A stretch of 64,000 nt of DNA from an uncultured Anaerotignum sp. (GCA_910578425.1 CAJTQX010000005.1:14752-78751); one strand, 5' to 3'; positions 47,263 through 56,459 are shown, counted from the stretch's first letter. A program made the numbers and translations. Notes: generated by a model from the letters alone, not told the origin.

Positions 47263-47553
47263 AGGCCGCTTTGGCGCAGCTGTTATTTTTTCGGCTGAAT
47301 CATTCGCATACGAAATAATTTGGCGCGTTTTTTTGCGCCGGCAGAAAAAATGGCTGCGGAAAACCCGATTTTACAGGGGAGAAGGACGGCGAAGAGTATT
47401 TTTGCGGCGATATTCTCCGGTGGACGCGGCTTGGACGAGAGAAAAATTCCCATGCGGCTTTTGGTTGTTTTTTTAAGAGCGGCGACAGGGAAAATATGTC
47501 GGTATTACCATAAAAGACGGGCGTTTTTTATGGAATATTTATCGACAAAAATG

Positions 47554-47583
47554 TTGACAAATTTTAGACAAGAATGGTATAGT
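47554..47583 (+). promoter_or_regulatory. Promoter of the acyl-CoA dehydrogenase-etfBA cluster
   Basis: TTGACA (47554-47559) and TATAGT (47578-47583) are 18 bases apart. GACA occurs three times around the -35 (47544, 47556, 47567). A leader of about 155 bases follows, containing GC-rich stem-loop sequence near 47680-47715. Confidence 0.72.
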
Positions 47584-47745
47584 CATTATGGAGACGTTAT
47601 GCGCTTTTCTATTGATGTGCGAACAGTAGGAAGGTGTGTAAGGACTCCGGCGGCAGCGTCAAAGGAAGTAGGTAGTTTTTAAGGAGCAGCTGCGGCAGGA
47701 CCTGCCCGGCGTTCCAAAATATTTAAAAAATAGGAGGAATATTAA

Positions 47746-48885
47746 ATGGATTTCAAATTAACAAAAACTCAGATGCTTCAGCAAGAGTTGTTCAGAAAAT
47801 TTGCTGAAACAGAAATTAAACCAATCGCAAAGGATATGGACGAGGCGGAAGACTACGACCGCGAACTCCTCCAGAAACTGCAGAAAATCGGCGCCTTTGG
47901 TATTCCTTACAGCAGAGAATACGGCGGACAGGGCGCGGATGTGCTGACATACACACTGTGCATGGAAGAGATGTCCAAAGTAGATGCTTCCACAGGTATC
48001 ACACTTTCCGTACATACCTCCCTTTGCTGCCCTTGCATCAATGAGTTTGGTACAGAAGAACAGAAACAGAAATACCTGAGACCTCTGGTTGACGGTTCCA
48101 AAATCGGCTGCTTCGGTCTGACAGAGCCCGGCGCTGGTACAGACGCTGCTGGCGTACGCACAGAAGCAAAACTGGAAGGCGACTACTATGTACTGAACGG
48201 TACAAAGATGTTCACAACAAACTCCGGCTTTGCTGACACATTCATCGTATTCGCACTGACAGATAAGACAAAAGGCCCTAAGGGTATGTCCGCGTTCATC
48301 GTTGAAAGAGGCTACGAAGGCCTGTCCGTTGGCCCCAACATCGAACGTATGGGTATCAGAGCGGCTTCCAACTGCGAAGTTATCTATGAAAACGTTAAGG
48401 TTCCCAAGGAAAACCTGCTGGGCAAAGAAGGCCAGGGCTTCAAGATTGCTATGACAGCTCTGGGCGGCGGCCGTATCGGTATCGGCGCACAGTCCGTTGG
48501 TATTGCACAGGGCGCGATCGACGAAACACTGAAATATGTTAAAGAAAGAAAACAGGGCGGCAAGCCTATCGGCAAATACCAGAACACACAGTTCAAGCTT
48601 GCTGAGTGCCAGACAAAGGTTGACGCTGCCAGACTGATGGTTTGGAGAGCTGCAACAGAGAAAGACCTGCACGGCAACTACGCTCCTTATGCTGCAATGT
48701 GCAAATACTTCGCTTCCGACGTTGCGAACGAAGTAACAAGACAGTGCGTACAGCTGTTCGGCGGCTATGGCTACTGCCGTGAGTACCCCGTAGAAAGAGC
48801 AATGCGCGACGCGAAGATCACAGAGATCTACGAAGGTACAAACGAAGCTATGAAGATGATCATCTCCGGTTCTATGAAGGTTTGA
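47746..48885 (+). CDS. Short-chain acyl-CoA dehydrogenase / enoyl-CoA reductase
   Basis: A 379-residue FAD enzyme of the butyryl-CoA dehydrogenase family. The FAD-binding GCFGLTEPGAGTDAA is near 125 and the C-terminal IYEGTNEAMKMII carries the catalytic glutamate region. With etfB and etfA next and no crt, hbd or thl, the set resembles the acryloyl-CoA reductase complex of Anaerotignum propionicum at least as well as a butyrate operon. Crotonyl-CoA or acryloyl-CoA could each be the substrate. GGAGGAAT precedes the ATG. Confidence 0.92.
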   Translation: MDFKLTKTQMLQQELFRKFAETEIKPIAKDMDEAEDYDRELLQKLQKIGAFGIPYSREYGGQGADVLTYTLCMEEMSKVDASTGITLSVHTSLCCPCINEFGTEEQKQKYLRPLVDGSKIGCFGLTEPGAGTDAAGVRTEAKLEGDYYVLNGTKMFTTNSGFADTFIVFALTDKTKGPKGMSAFIVERGYEGLSVGPNIERMGIRAASNCEVIYENVKVPKENLLGKEGQGFKIAMTALGGGRIGIGAQSVGIAQGAIDETLKYVKERKQGGKPIGKYQNTQFKLAECQTKVDAARLMVWRAATEKDLHGNYAPYAAMCKYFASDVANEVTRQCVQLFGGYGYCREYPVERAMRDAKITEIYEGTNEAMKMIISGSMKV

Positions 48886-48945
48886 TAACTAGAGGTAAAG
48901 AGTTGATTAAAAAGCTGAATACTATATTTTGGAAGGAGAACTATA

Positions 48946-49737
48946 ATGAAAATCGTTGTATGTATTAAACAAGTACCCGATACAGTAGAAGTTAAAATCG
49001 ATCCTAAGACAGGCACACTGATCCGTGACGGTGTTCCCTCTATTATCAACCATGACGACAAAACAGGCATCGAGGCTGCTCTGCAGCTGAGAGAACAGCT
49101 GGGCGGCACAGTTACAGTTGTATCCATGGGCCCTCCTCAGGCTGACGTTGCACTGAGAGAAGCTCTGGCTATGGGCTGCGATGAGGCTGTTCTGGTTTCC
49201 GCAAGAGAGTTCGGCGGTTCCGATACATACGCTACATCCGGCATTCTGGCTGCTGCTCTGAAGAAAATTGGCTATGATCTGATCATCACAGGCCGTCAGG
49301 CTATCGACGGCGACACAGCACAGGTTGGTCCTCAGATTGGTGAGAAACTGCATGTTCCTCAGGTTTCCTATGTTGAAGAAATTAAGGAAGCTACAAAGGA
49401 CTATGTTGTAGTTAAGAGACAGTTTGAAGATGGTTACCACATTATCAAAATCAAAACACCTTGCCTGCTGACAGCTATCGCTGAGCTGGCTACACCGAGA
49501 TACATGTCCGTAAGAGGTATCGTAGAAGCTTACGAAAAGGAAATCAAAGTTCTGGGCTTTGAAGACCTGAAAGATGACCTTGAGCTTGACATGATCGGTC
49601 TGAAGGGTTCCCCTACAAACGTTTACCAGTCCTTCACGAAGGAAGTTAAGGGCGCTGGCACAATCCTGACCGACCTTTCCGCTGACGAAGCTGTTAAGGC
49701 GATCATCGACAAACTGGAAGCAAAATTCATCATCTAA
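48946..49737 (+). CDS. etfB: Electron transfer flavoprotein, beta subunit
   Basis: The 263-residue EtfB. It starts MKIVVCIKQVPDTVEVKIDP, has VSMGPPQADVALREALAMG and the ETF-beta signature-like region VKRQFEDGYHIIKIKTPCLL. In Clostridia, EtfAB with an acyl-CoA dehydrogenase can bifurcate electrons from NADH to an enoyl-CoA and ferredoxin. AAGGAGAAC precedes the ATG. Confidence 0.95.
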   Translation: MKIVVCIKQVPDTVEVKIDPKTGTLIRDGVPSIINHDDKTGIEAALQLREQLGGTVTVVSMGPPQADVALREALAMGCDEAVLVSAREFGGSDTYATSGILAAALKKIGYDLIITGRQAIDGDTAQVGPQIGEKLHVPQVSYVEEIKEATKDYVVVKRQFEDGYHIIKIKTPCLLTAIAELATPRYMSVRGIVEAYEKEIKVLGFEDLKDDLELDMIGLKGSPTNVYQSFTKEVKGAGTILTDLSADEAVKAIIDKLEAKFII

Positions 49738-49744
49738 CAGCGGC

Positions 49745-49783
49745 CTGGCTTTTTGCCAGAAAACCGATAGACGGTGGTTTTTC
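49745..49783 (+). other. Spacer hairpins between etfB and etfA
   Basis: CTGGC-TTTTT-GCCAG (49745-49759) and AAAACC/GGTTTTT (49760-49765 with 49776-49782) form small stems 8 bases after the etfB stop. With no T run they look like mRNA processing or stability elements. Confidence 0.4.
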
Positions 49784-49840
49784 TTCGGGACTGAAAAGAA
49801 CAATATGCTAAAATTTGGAATATAAGGAGGAAACCCTACA

Positions 49841-50893
49841 ATGAGTAAAGGTATTTTCGTAGTAATCGAACAGAGAAGCGGCAAAGTTCAGAACGTAGGT
49901 CTGGAACTTGTTGGCGAAGCTACAAGACTGAAAGCTGACCTGAAAGATGATGTAGTAGCTGTCCTGCTGGGCCATCAGATCGAAGGCGAAGTAGAAAAGC
50001 TGTATCACTATGGCGCAGACAAGGTTATCCTTGTTGACCATCCCCTGCTGAAGGACTATGTAACAGAGCCCTACACAAAGGCTGTTACAGAAGTTATCAA
50101 AGAGTATGATCCCGAAATCATGCTGTTTGGCGCGTCCTCCATCGGCCGTGACGTTGCTCCCCGTGTAGCAAGCCGCGTAAAGACAGGTCTGGTTGCGGAT
50201 ACAACAGGTCTGAGAATGGCAAAGACACAGGAAGAACTGGACAAAGAGGCTTCCATGGGCTGTGCAGATCCTACAAGAGCTCTGCTGATGACACGTCCCG
50301 CATTCGGCGGCAACATCATGGCGACTCTGATGTGCCCCAGAACAAAACCTCAGATGGCAACAGTACGTCCCGGCGTTATGAAGAGAATCGACAAAGATGA
50401 AAGCAGAAAAGGCGAACTCATCAAATTCGACGCGCACCTGACAGACGCTGACATGAACGTTGAAATTCTGGAAGTTGTAAAGGCTGACAAGAAGTCCGTT
50501 GACCTGACAGAAGCGAAACTGATTGTTTCCGGCGGCCGTGGTATCGGCGGCCCTCAGGGCTTCGACCTGATCAGAGATGTTGCTGACGCTCTGGGCGCAG
50601 AGGTTGGTTCTTCCAGAGCATGCGTAGACGCTGGCTGGATTGAAAAAGACCGCCAGGTTGGTCAGACAGGTAAGACAGTACGCCCTGACCTGTACATGGC
50701 TTGCGGTATCTCCGGCGCGATCCAGCACGTTGCTGGTATGGAGAACTCCGAACTCGTTATTGCTATCAACAAGAACGAGACAGCTCCTATTTTTGAAGTA
50801 TCTGACCTGGGCGTTGTTGGCGACGTTAAGGTTATCCTGCCTAAGCTGGCTGAAGCTATCAGAAAATACAAAGCTGGCAAGGCTACAAACTAA
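49841..50893 (+). CDS. etfA: Electron transfer flavoprotein, alpha subunit
   Basis: The 350-residue EtfA, partner of EtfB. The C-terminal FAD domain is clear: VSGGRGIGGPQGFDLIRDVA, then GSSRACVDAGWIEKDRQVGQ, TGKTVRPDLYMACGISGAIQ and AINKNETAPIFEVSDLGVVG. The N-terminal part is standard, without extra ferredoxin domains. AAGGAGG precedes the ATG. The three-gene unit uses a narrow set of preferred codons, as expected for high expression. Confidence 0.96.
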   Translation: MSKGIFVVIEQRSGKVQNVGLELVGEATRLKADLKDDVVAVLLGHQIEGEVEKLYHYGADKVILVDHPLLKDYVTEPYTKAVTEVIKEYDPEIMLFGASSIGRDVAPRVASRVKTGLVADTTGLRMAKTQEELDKEASMGCADPTRALLMTRPAFGGNIMATLMCPRTKPQMATVRPGVMKRIDKDESRKGELIKFDAHLTDADMNVEILEVVKADKKSVDLTEAKLIVSGGRGIGGPQGFDLIRDVADALGAEVGSSRACVDAGWIEKDRQVGQTGKTVRPDLYMACGISGAIQHVAGMENSELVIAINKNETAPIFEVSDLGVVGDVKVILPKLAEAIRKYKAGKATN

Positions 50894-50913
50894 TTTACGG
50901 ATTGGTTTATGTG

Positions 50914-50939
50914 GGCTCCCCTTTGGGGAGCCTTTTTTT
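50914..50939 (+). terminator. Terminator after etfA
   Basis: GGCTCCCC (50914-50921) pairs with GGGGAGCC (50925-50932) across TTT, followed by seven T. Confidence 0.95.
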
Positions 50940-50996
50940 ATGTGCTGTGAATGGCATATCTGCCATTTCAAAAGCAGGAAAATTTTGAAAGAACTA

Positions 50997-51025
50997 TTGA
51001 CAAAACAGAAAAAGAGAGATATACT
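50997..51025 (+). promoter_or_regulatory. Promoter of the feo operon
   Basis: TTGACA (50997-51002) and TATACT (51020-51025) are 17 bases apart. The predicted start lies at the first palindrome below. Confidence 0.8.
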
Positions 51026-51033
51026 TTCATTGG

Positions 51034-51047
51034 TTAGTTAAAGCTAA
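51034..51047 (+). promoter_or_regulatory. Feo operator candidate 1
   Basis: TTAGTTAAAGCTAA, near-palindromic, lies over the expected transcription start of the feo promoter. Confidence 0.6.
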
Positions 51048-51067
51048 TCAATATTTAACTCTGATGG

Positions 51068-51081
51068 TTAGTTGAAACTAA
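51068..51081 (+). promoter_or_regulatory. Feo operator candidate 2
   Basis: TTAGTTGAAACTAA is a perfect palindrome (TTAGTT-GA-AACTAA), 34 bases after the first copy. The half-site TTAG resembles those of DtxR/IdeR/MntR-type metal repressors. Confidence 0.65.
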
Positions 51082-51133
51082 TTTATGTTGCGGTATTTTG
51101 GTTACGGCAAAATGGAAGTGGAGGGAAGCTTAT

Positions 51134-51346
51134 ATGACATTGAAAAATGCTGTTGAAGGAAAAGTGTATACAATCCGGCAGATCAATACAGAAGACAAGG
51201 ATTTGGACGCTTTTTTATTTTCACTGGGCTGTTATAGCGGTGAGGCCATTACCGTTGTTTCCCATTTGAAAGGCGGCTGTGTGGTATCTATCAAAGAGGA
51301 AAGATATAATATTGACGGGCAATTAGCCGAGGCAATTGTCATCTAA
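51134..51346 (+). CDS. feoA: Ferrous iron transport protein A
   Basis: A 70-residue SH3-like FeoA, a cytoplasmic helper of FeoB. The pattern GKVYTIRQIN..LDAFLFSLGCYSGEAITVVS, GGCVVSIKEERYNID and AEAIVI is typical. GAGGGAAGC precedes the ATG at 51134. An earlier in-frame start would lie close to the second operator and lacks a good ribosome binding site. Confidence 0.9.
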   Translation: MTLKNAVEGKVYTIRQINTEDKDLDAFLFSLGCYSGEAITVVSHLKGGCVVSIKEERYNIDGQLAEAIVI

Positions 51347-51375
51347 AGGGACGGAGGCTTGTTTGCAGCCGACAG

Positions 51376-51389
51376 TTAGTTATTGCTAA
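51376..51389 (+). promoter_or_regulatory. Feo operator candidate 3, before feoB
   Basis: TTAGTTATTGCTAA (within GTTAG-TTATTG-CTAAC) is a third copy of the feo palindrome, lying in the feoA-feoB spacer 51 bases before feoB. Confidence 0.55.
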
Positions 51390-51439
51390 CAAAATGGTAT
51401 GATGTTATTTGTAAGGACAGCATGAGGGAGGAAGGCATT

Positions 51440-53467
51440 ATGAGAATTGCTTTGACAGGCAACCCGAACTCCGGAAAGACGACAATGTACAACGCGCTTA
51501 CCGGAAGAAACGAAAAAGTTGGCAACTGGGCGGGAGTTACCGTAGATAAAAAAGAACACCCGATGAAAAAGGCTTATGCCGGAGGGCGGCAACTGACAGC
51601 GGTTGACCTCCCAGGCGCGTATTCCATGTCCCCATTTACCAGCGAGGAAAGTATAACCAGTTCCTATGTCCGGAAGGAAAACCCTGACGTACTCATCAAT
51701 ATTGTGGACGCTACGCATTTGGGGCGCAGTCTGTTTTTTACAACGCAGTTGATGGAACTGGGCATTCCTATGGTAATTGCCCTGAACAAAAGTGACCTGA
51801 ACGAAAAAAAGGGGACGAGGATAGACGCGGCACTGCTTTCCGAAAAGCTGGGCTGCCCGGTAATCCATACGGTTTCTACTGCGGCAGAGGGACTGAAAGC
51901 AGTTGTGGAGGCCGCGGCTGAACAGGCAACGGCAAGGCAGGAGGCCGCTTATCATCAGGGGGAGATTGACCTGACCGACAAGCATGCCGTAGAGGAGGCT
52001 GACCGCAAGCGTTTTGCGTTTGTCAACCAGATTGTAAAAGAGGTGGAAAGCCGAAAGGTTTTGACGAGGGAGAAAAATCTGGGCGATAAAATAGACGCTG
52101 TGCTTACGAACAGATGGTTTGGTATTCCCATTTTTGCCGTAGTTATGTTCTTTGTGTTCCAGATTTCGCAGGTTTGGGTGGGGGCACCTATCGCGGATTA
52201 TCTGACTGGCTGGCTGGAAAATTTCCAGGGCTGGGTCGGCGGGCTTCTGGAAAATGCAGACCCTCTGCTGTCTGCCATACTGGTGGAGGGCGTAATCGGC
52301 GGCGTCGCGGCTGTGATCGGTTTCCTGCCGCTGGTTATGGTAATGTACTTTTTGATCGCGCTGCTTGAGGACTGCGGCTATATGTCCCGCGTGGCTGTTT
52401 TGCTTGACCCGATATTCAAAAAGGTCGGGCTGTCAGGCAAATCGGTCATTCCCTTTGTGATTACCATTGGCTGCGCGGTTCCGGGCATTATGGCAAGCAG
52501 GACAATCCGCAGCGAACGTGAGCGGAGGGCAACCGCCATGCTTTCGCCTTTTATGCCCTGCGGCGCAAAAATTCCGGTAATTTCATTGTTTGCAGGAGCA
52601 TTTTTTGACGATGCGGGCTGGGTAAGCACGCTGATGTATCTTTCGGGCATTGTTCTGATATTCTTTGGCGCGCTGCTGGTTAACCATATTGTTGGCTACA
52701 GGGCGAGGAAGTCTTTCTTTATCATTGAGCTGCCGGAGTACAAAGCACCGTCCCTTTGGGGGGCATTGAGATCCATGTGCAGCCGCGGAAAGGCGTATAT
52801 CGTGAAAGCGGCGACTATCATACTGCTCTGCAACACGGCAGTGCAGATTATGCAGACCTTTACCTGGAGCTTCCAGACGGCCGAAACGGCAGACGCTTCT
52901 ATTCTGGCTTCTATCGCTTCCCCGTTTGCTTACCTGCTGCTGCCGATTGTGGGCGTGCTAAGCTGGCAGCTTGCGGCGGCCGCTGTGACAGGATTTATTG
53001 CAAAAGAAAATGTGGTTGGCACGCTTGCGGTTTGCTTTGTCGGTCTGGAAAACCTGATTGACACAGAGGAGCTTGCCCTGATGCAGGGCGCGGGCGCGGA
53101 AGTGGCAGGCATTATGGCGATCACAAAGGCGGCTGCCCTGGCGTATCTGATGTTCAACCTTTATACACCGCCCTGTTTTGCCGCCATTGGCGCGATGAAC
53201 GCGGAAATGAAAAGCGCGAAATGGGTCTGGGGCGGCATCGCCCTACAGTTGGGCGTGGGCTTTACGGTGGCGTATTTCGTTTACACGATCGGCACGCTGA
53301 TTACGGCTCCGGCTTCTCTGGATAAAGGCGCGGCCTTTGCGGGGCTGGCTGCGATTGCGGCAATGGGCGTCATTGTTGCAGTGATGATTGGGAACGCGAA
53401 GAAAAAGCTGAACGCCGAATATGGTCTGGACGCTGCGGTGCAGAAAGGCTTTACAGTAGGAGGTTAA
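51440..53467 (+). CDS. feoB: Ferrous iron transport protein B
   Basis: The 675-residue Fe(II) transporter. The N-terminal G domain has GNPNSGKTT (residues 7-15), VDLPGAYSM and NKSDLNEKKG. The membrane domain carries the two Gate-type cores with conserved cysteines (ITIGCAVPGIMASRTI and SPFMPCGAKIPVISLFAGAF). GGAGGAAGG precedes the ATG at 51440. It is slightly shorter than many FeoB proteins but complete. Confidence 0.96.
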   Translation: MRIALTGNPNSGKTTMYNALTGRNEKVGNWAGVTVDKKEHPMKKAYAGGRQLTAVDLPGAYSMSPFTSEESITSSYVRKENPDVLINIVDATHLGRSLFFTTQLMELGIPMVIALNKSDLNEKKGTRIDAALLSEKLGCPVIHTVSTAAEGLKAVVEAAAEQATARQEAAYHQGEIDLTDKHAVEEADRKRFAFVNQIVKEVESRKVLTREKNLGDKIDAVLTNRWFGIPIFAVVMFFVFQISQVWVGAPIADYLTGWLENFQGWVGGLLENADPLLSAILVEGVIGGVAAVIGFLPLVMVMYFLIALLEDCGYMSRVAVLLDPIFKKVGLSGKSVIPFVITIGCAVPGIMASRTIRSERERRATAMLSPFMPCGAKIPVISLFAGAFFDDAGWVSTLMYLSGIVLIFFGALLVNHIVGYRARKSFFIIELPEYKAPSLWGALRSMCSRGKAYIVKAATIILLCNTAVQIMQTFTWSFQTAETADASILASIASPFAYLLLPIVGVLSWQLAAAAVTGFIAKENVVGTLAVCFVGLENLIDTEELALMQGAGAEVAGIMAITKAAALAYLMFNLYTPPCFAAIGAMNAEMKSAKWVWGGIALQLGVGFTVAYFVYTIGTLITAPASLDKGAAFAGLAAIAAMGVIVAVMIGNAKKKLNAEYGLDAAVQKGFTVGG

Positions 53468-53470
53468 ACG

Positions 53471-53632
53471 ATGGAGAATATTATGGTCATTGCAATTCTT
53501 TTATGTATAACAGGCGGTATTGCGCGCTATTTATACAGGGAAAAAAAGCGGGGCCGGACCTGCATTGGCTGCCCTTGCGCCAAACAATGCGGCGGGGGCT
53601 GCAACAGCGCGAAGCACCCCGTCAGAAAATGA
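53471..53632 (+). CDS. FeoB-associated Cys-rich membrane protein (53 aa)
   Basis: A 53-residue protein with one N-terminal membrane helix (IMVIAILLCITGGIARYLY) followed by a basic stretch and clustered cysteines (CIGCPCAKQCGGGC). This is the pattern of the small proteins often encoded just after feoB in Firmicutes, with no proven role. It begins 3 bases after the feoB stop. Confidence 0.85.
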   Translation: MENIMVIAILLCITGGIARYLYREKKRGRTCIGCPCAKQCGGGCNSAKHPVRK

Positions 53633-53809
53633 TGAGGTAAGTTTATTTCAAGCCTGCCAGTGGGAGAAAAACGGCATATACGCCGCCCGCCGGCAGGCCT
53701 GACTGCTTTTGCCTGCGGACAAAGAGGGCGGGAGAAGGACGGCTTTGCATGAAAAAAACAGGGGGCGGGATATTCCGCATGTTCAGGCATTTCAAATTTT
53801 CGTAAGGCG

Positions 53810-53839
53810 TTAGACTTTTTTGTCGGATTATGGTATACT
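53810..53839 (+). promoter_or_regulatory. Promoter of the alarmone synthetase gene
   Basis: TTAGAC (53810-53815) and TATACT (53834-53839) are 18 bases apart. TGG directly before TATACT makes it an extended -10. Confidence 0.68.
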
Positions 53840-53873
53840 TCTTGAAAAGCATTGGGAAGAAGGAAGGCGGGAG

Positions 53874-54530
53874 ATGGAAATGAAAGAAGGCGGATTGCAG
53901 AGACCACCGAAGGAAAAACTGGAGCAGATGCATTCCTTTCTGGAGTTGATCATGCAGTATAAATGCGCGTTGATGGAAGTAGAGACAAAGCTGAACGTAC
54001 TGAATACGGAATTTATGCTGAAACACAGCAGAAACCCGTTCGAGGCGATTAAGTCAAGAATCAAATCCCTGGACAGCATTATAGAAAAGCTGGAACGGAG
54101 AAAGCTTGAGCTTACTGTGGAAAGCATAGAGGAGAATTTGTTTGACATTGCAGGGATACGGGTAATCTGTTCGTTCCCGGACGATATTTATACAACGGCG
54201 GCACTGCTGAAAATGCAGGACGATATACGGATGATAGAGGAGAAGGATTACATAAAAAATCCGAAGCCAAACGGCTACCGCAGCCTGCATTTGATCGTGG
54301 AGGTGCCGATTTTTTTATCAGAAGAAAAGAAATATATGAAAGTCGAAGTGCAGTTCCGCACGATCGCAATGGATTTTTGGGCGAGTTTGGAACACAAGCT
54401 GAAATACAAAAAGGACCTTGGTGATCAGGAGGCGATTTCGGCAGAATTGAAAGCGTGTGCGGAGGGAATTGCCATGCTTGACCTGCGTATGCAGAGTATC
54501 CGCGATAGGATTGGGGAGAGCAAAGAATGA
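53874..54530 (+). CDS. relQ: Small alarmone synthetase, RelA/SpoT nucleotidyltransferase domain
   Basis: A 218-residue single-domain (p)ppGpp synthetase of the RelQ/YjbM type with no hydrolase or regulatory domain. Core motifs: PFEAIKSRIKSLDSIIEKL, DIAGIRVICSFPDDIY (catalytic Asp), NPKPNGYRSLHLIVEVP and VEVQFRTIAMDFWASLEHKL. The start is the ATG at 53874 or 53880. It overlaps the cls gene by four bases. Confidence 0.9.
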   Translation: MEMKEGGLQRPPKEKLEQMHSFLELIMQYKCALMEVETKLNVLNTEFMLKHSRNPFEAIKSRIKSLDSIIEKLERRKLELTVESIEENLFDIAGIRVICSFPDDIYTTAALLKMQDDIRMIEEKDYIKNPKPNGYRSLHLIVEVPIFLSEEKKYMKVEVQFRTIAMDFWASLEHKLKYKKDLGDQEAISAELKACAEGIAMLDLRMQSIRDRIGESKE

Positions 54531-56101
54531 CGGAAAAAGTCGATGACAGGAAAATATTGCTGGAAAAAGGACGGCGCGGCGTGCTTCGGCTGGTTTTTGG
54601 GCGAACCACGCTGATTTTGCTGATGTTTTTGGTACAGATCATGATGCTGCTTGGCGTTGTGGAGGCGTTCAGCAAATATGTACCTTTTTTCTTCGGCGGG
54701 TATGTTGCATTTGGGCTGTGTATTACGCTGATTATCATAAACAAGGCGGGCAATCCGGAAATGAAACTAAGCTGGGCTGTGGTTACGATGCTGCTGCCTG
54801 TGCTGGGCGGCGTGCTGTACCTGTATGTGGAAATGCATCCGGGGCATAGGATGCTGGAATGGCGGCTGAATCAGATTTTTACAGAGACGGCGCATTGCGC
54901 GGAACAGGATTCGGAGGTCTACGCAGCTTTGGAGCAGGCTGACAAGGGGACAGCGCGGCTTGCCGACTATGTGCGGAAAAACGGGAACACGCCGATTTAC
55001 GGAAATACGGAGGTGAAGTATTTTCCGCTGGGGGAGGACAAGTTTACAGAACTCCTGCGGCAGTTGGAGCAGGCGCAAGAATTTATTTTCATGGAATATT
55101 TCATACTGAAGGAAGGCTATATGTGGCACGAAATTCTGCGGATTTTGGAGAAAAAGGCACAGGCGGGCGTGGAGGTGCGTGTGATGTACGATGGGACGTG
55201 CGCGCTGTTTGACCTGCCGTACCGTTATCCCGGGGAATTGCAGAAAAAGGGGATACAGTGCAAAATGTTTTCGCCGATACATCCGGTTTTTTCAACGCAT
55301 TACAACAACCGCGACCATCGGAAGATTACGGTCATAGACGGAAAGGTTGGCTTTACGGGCGGAATCAACATCGGGGACGAGTATATCAACCGCGTGGAAC
55401 GGCACGGGCACTGGAAGGACACTGCCGTGATGCTGAAAGGCGATGCTGTGCAGGGGCTGACGCTGATGTTTTTGCAGATTTGGAATATTGACGGGAAAAC
55501 GGCAGAGGATTACACGAAGTATCTGCAAAAAAAAGAGACGGGCGTTCAGGCAGACGGGTTTGTCATGCCATATGGGGACAGCCCGTTTGACGAGGAGCTT
55601 GTCGGCGAGACGGTTTATATGGATATTCTGAACAGGGCGGAGGAATATGTACACATTATGTCGCCTTACCTGATTATTGACCAGACCATGATAACGGCGT
55701 TGACGTTTGCGGCAAAGCGGGGCGTGGACGTGAAACTGATACTGCCGCATATACCGGACAAAAAGTTTGCGTTCGCACTGGCGAAAAGCCATTACAGGGA
55801 ACTGCTGGGGGCGGGCGTGCGGATTTTTGAATACACGCCGGGATTTGTGCATGCGAAAGTATTTACGAGCGATGGAGAAAAGGCAACGGTGGGAACAATC
55901 AATTTGGATTACAGGAGTTTGTACCTGCATTTTGAGTGTGCGGCGTTTTTATACTGTGTGCCGGAAATTGCGCGTATCGAGGAGGATTTTCAGACAACGT
56001 TGGAGAAGTGCCAGGAGATACGGCTGGGGGATCTGAAAAAGGAGTCATTGCTGCTGCGGGCAGAGGGCTGGCTGCTGAAGGTGCTGGCACCGTTGATGTA
56101 G
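54527..56101 (+). CDS. cls: Cardiolipin synthase
   Basis: A 524-residue phospholipase D-superfamily enzyme that condenses two phosphatidylglycerols. Two N-terminal membrane helices are followed by two HKD motifs: HYNNRDHRKITVIDGKVGFT, with GGINIGDEY, and FVHAKVFTSDGEKATVGTIN, with LDYRSL. Coupled to relQ by an ATGA overlap. A GC-rich repeat follows its stop. Confidence 0.95.
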   Translation: MTEKVDDRKILLEKGRRGVLRLVFGRTTLILLMFLVQIMMLLGVVEAFSKYVPFFFGGYVAFGLCITLIIINKAGNPEMKLSWAVVTMLLPVLGGVLYLYVEMHPGHRMLEWRLNQIFTETAHCAEQDSEVYAALEQADKGTARLADYVRKNGNTPIYGNTEVKYFPLGEDKFTELLRQLEQAQEFIFMEYFILKEGYMWHEILRILEKKAQAGVEVRVMYDGTCALFDLPYRYPGELQKKGIQCKMFSPIHPVFSTHYNNRDHRKITVIDGKVGFTGGINIGDEYINRVERHGHWKDTAVMLKGDAVQGLTLMFLQIWNIDGKTAEDYTKYLQKKETGVQADGFVMPYGDSPFDEELVGETVYMDILNRAEEYVHIMSPYLIIDQTMITALTFAAKRGVDVKLILPHIPDKKFAFALAKSHYRELLGAGVRIFEYTPGFVHAKVFTSDGEKATVGTINLDYRSLYLHFECAAFLYCVPEIARIEEDFQTTLEKCQEIRLGDLKKESLLLRAEGWLLKVLAPLM

Positions 56102-56335
56102 AGGATCAAAACCGCGGGGCACTGCTCTCTGGCACCCCGCAAGGGGCATTAAATCCGCTCCGGTTGGCGCGAGACAATCCGATTTGAATGCGGCCTGGGG
56201 GGAGAGGAGGGAAGCTGTATGGCGCGTTTGGGACATACGGAAAGCAGCCCTCCGCAAAACGATGCTTTGCGGCAGAAGGGTCAAGGGCTGAAAGCCCTTG
56301 TGAGGTTCGGGGCAAAGCCCCGGGGTTTTTCAGAC
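56101..56335. repeat. GC-rich dispersed intergenic repeat, copy C
   Basis: Hairpin units here include GGGGCACTGCTC..CACCCCGCAAGGGGC, AAGGGCTGAAAGCCCTT and GGGGCAAAGCCCCGGGG followed by TTTTT. The last one could also terminate cls transcription. No credible gene within. Confidence 0.6.
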
Positions 56336-56426
56336 AGGTGCGGTTCATGCATCTGTCTTTTTTTGTGCGGAAAAATGGGAAAGCGCGCACTTTTTGTGGA
56401 AAAAAACACGTGTATCACGACAGCGT

Positions 56427-56459
56427 TTGACAGATTACGCAGGCTAAGCATGTTATATT
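56427..56459 (+). promoter_or_regulatory. Possible promoter of the JAMM/MPN-LysM gene
   Basis: TGTTATATT (56451-56459) is an extended -10. TTGACA at 56427-56432 is 21 bases away, longer than ideal. Confidence 0.4.

Noticed and set aside
47320..47682. 120-codon frame before the acyl-CoA dehydrogenase
   Set aside because: Overlaps the promoter and leader of that gene, with no motif or ribosome binding site.
47746..50893. Classical butyrate (bcd) operon
   Set aside because: No crotonase, thiolase or 3-hydroxybutyryl-CoA dehydrogenase genes adjoin it.
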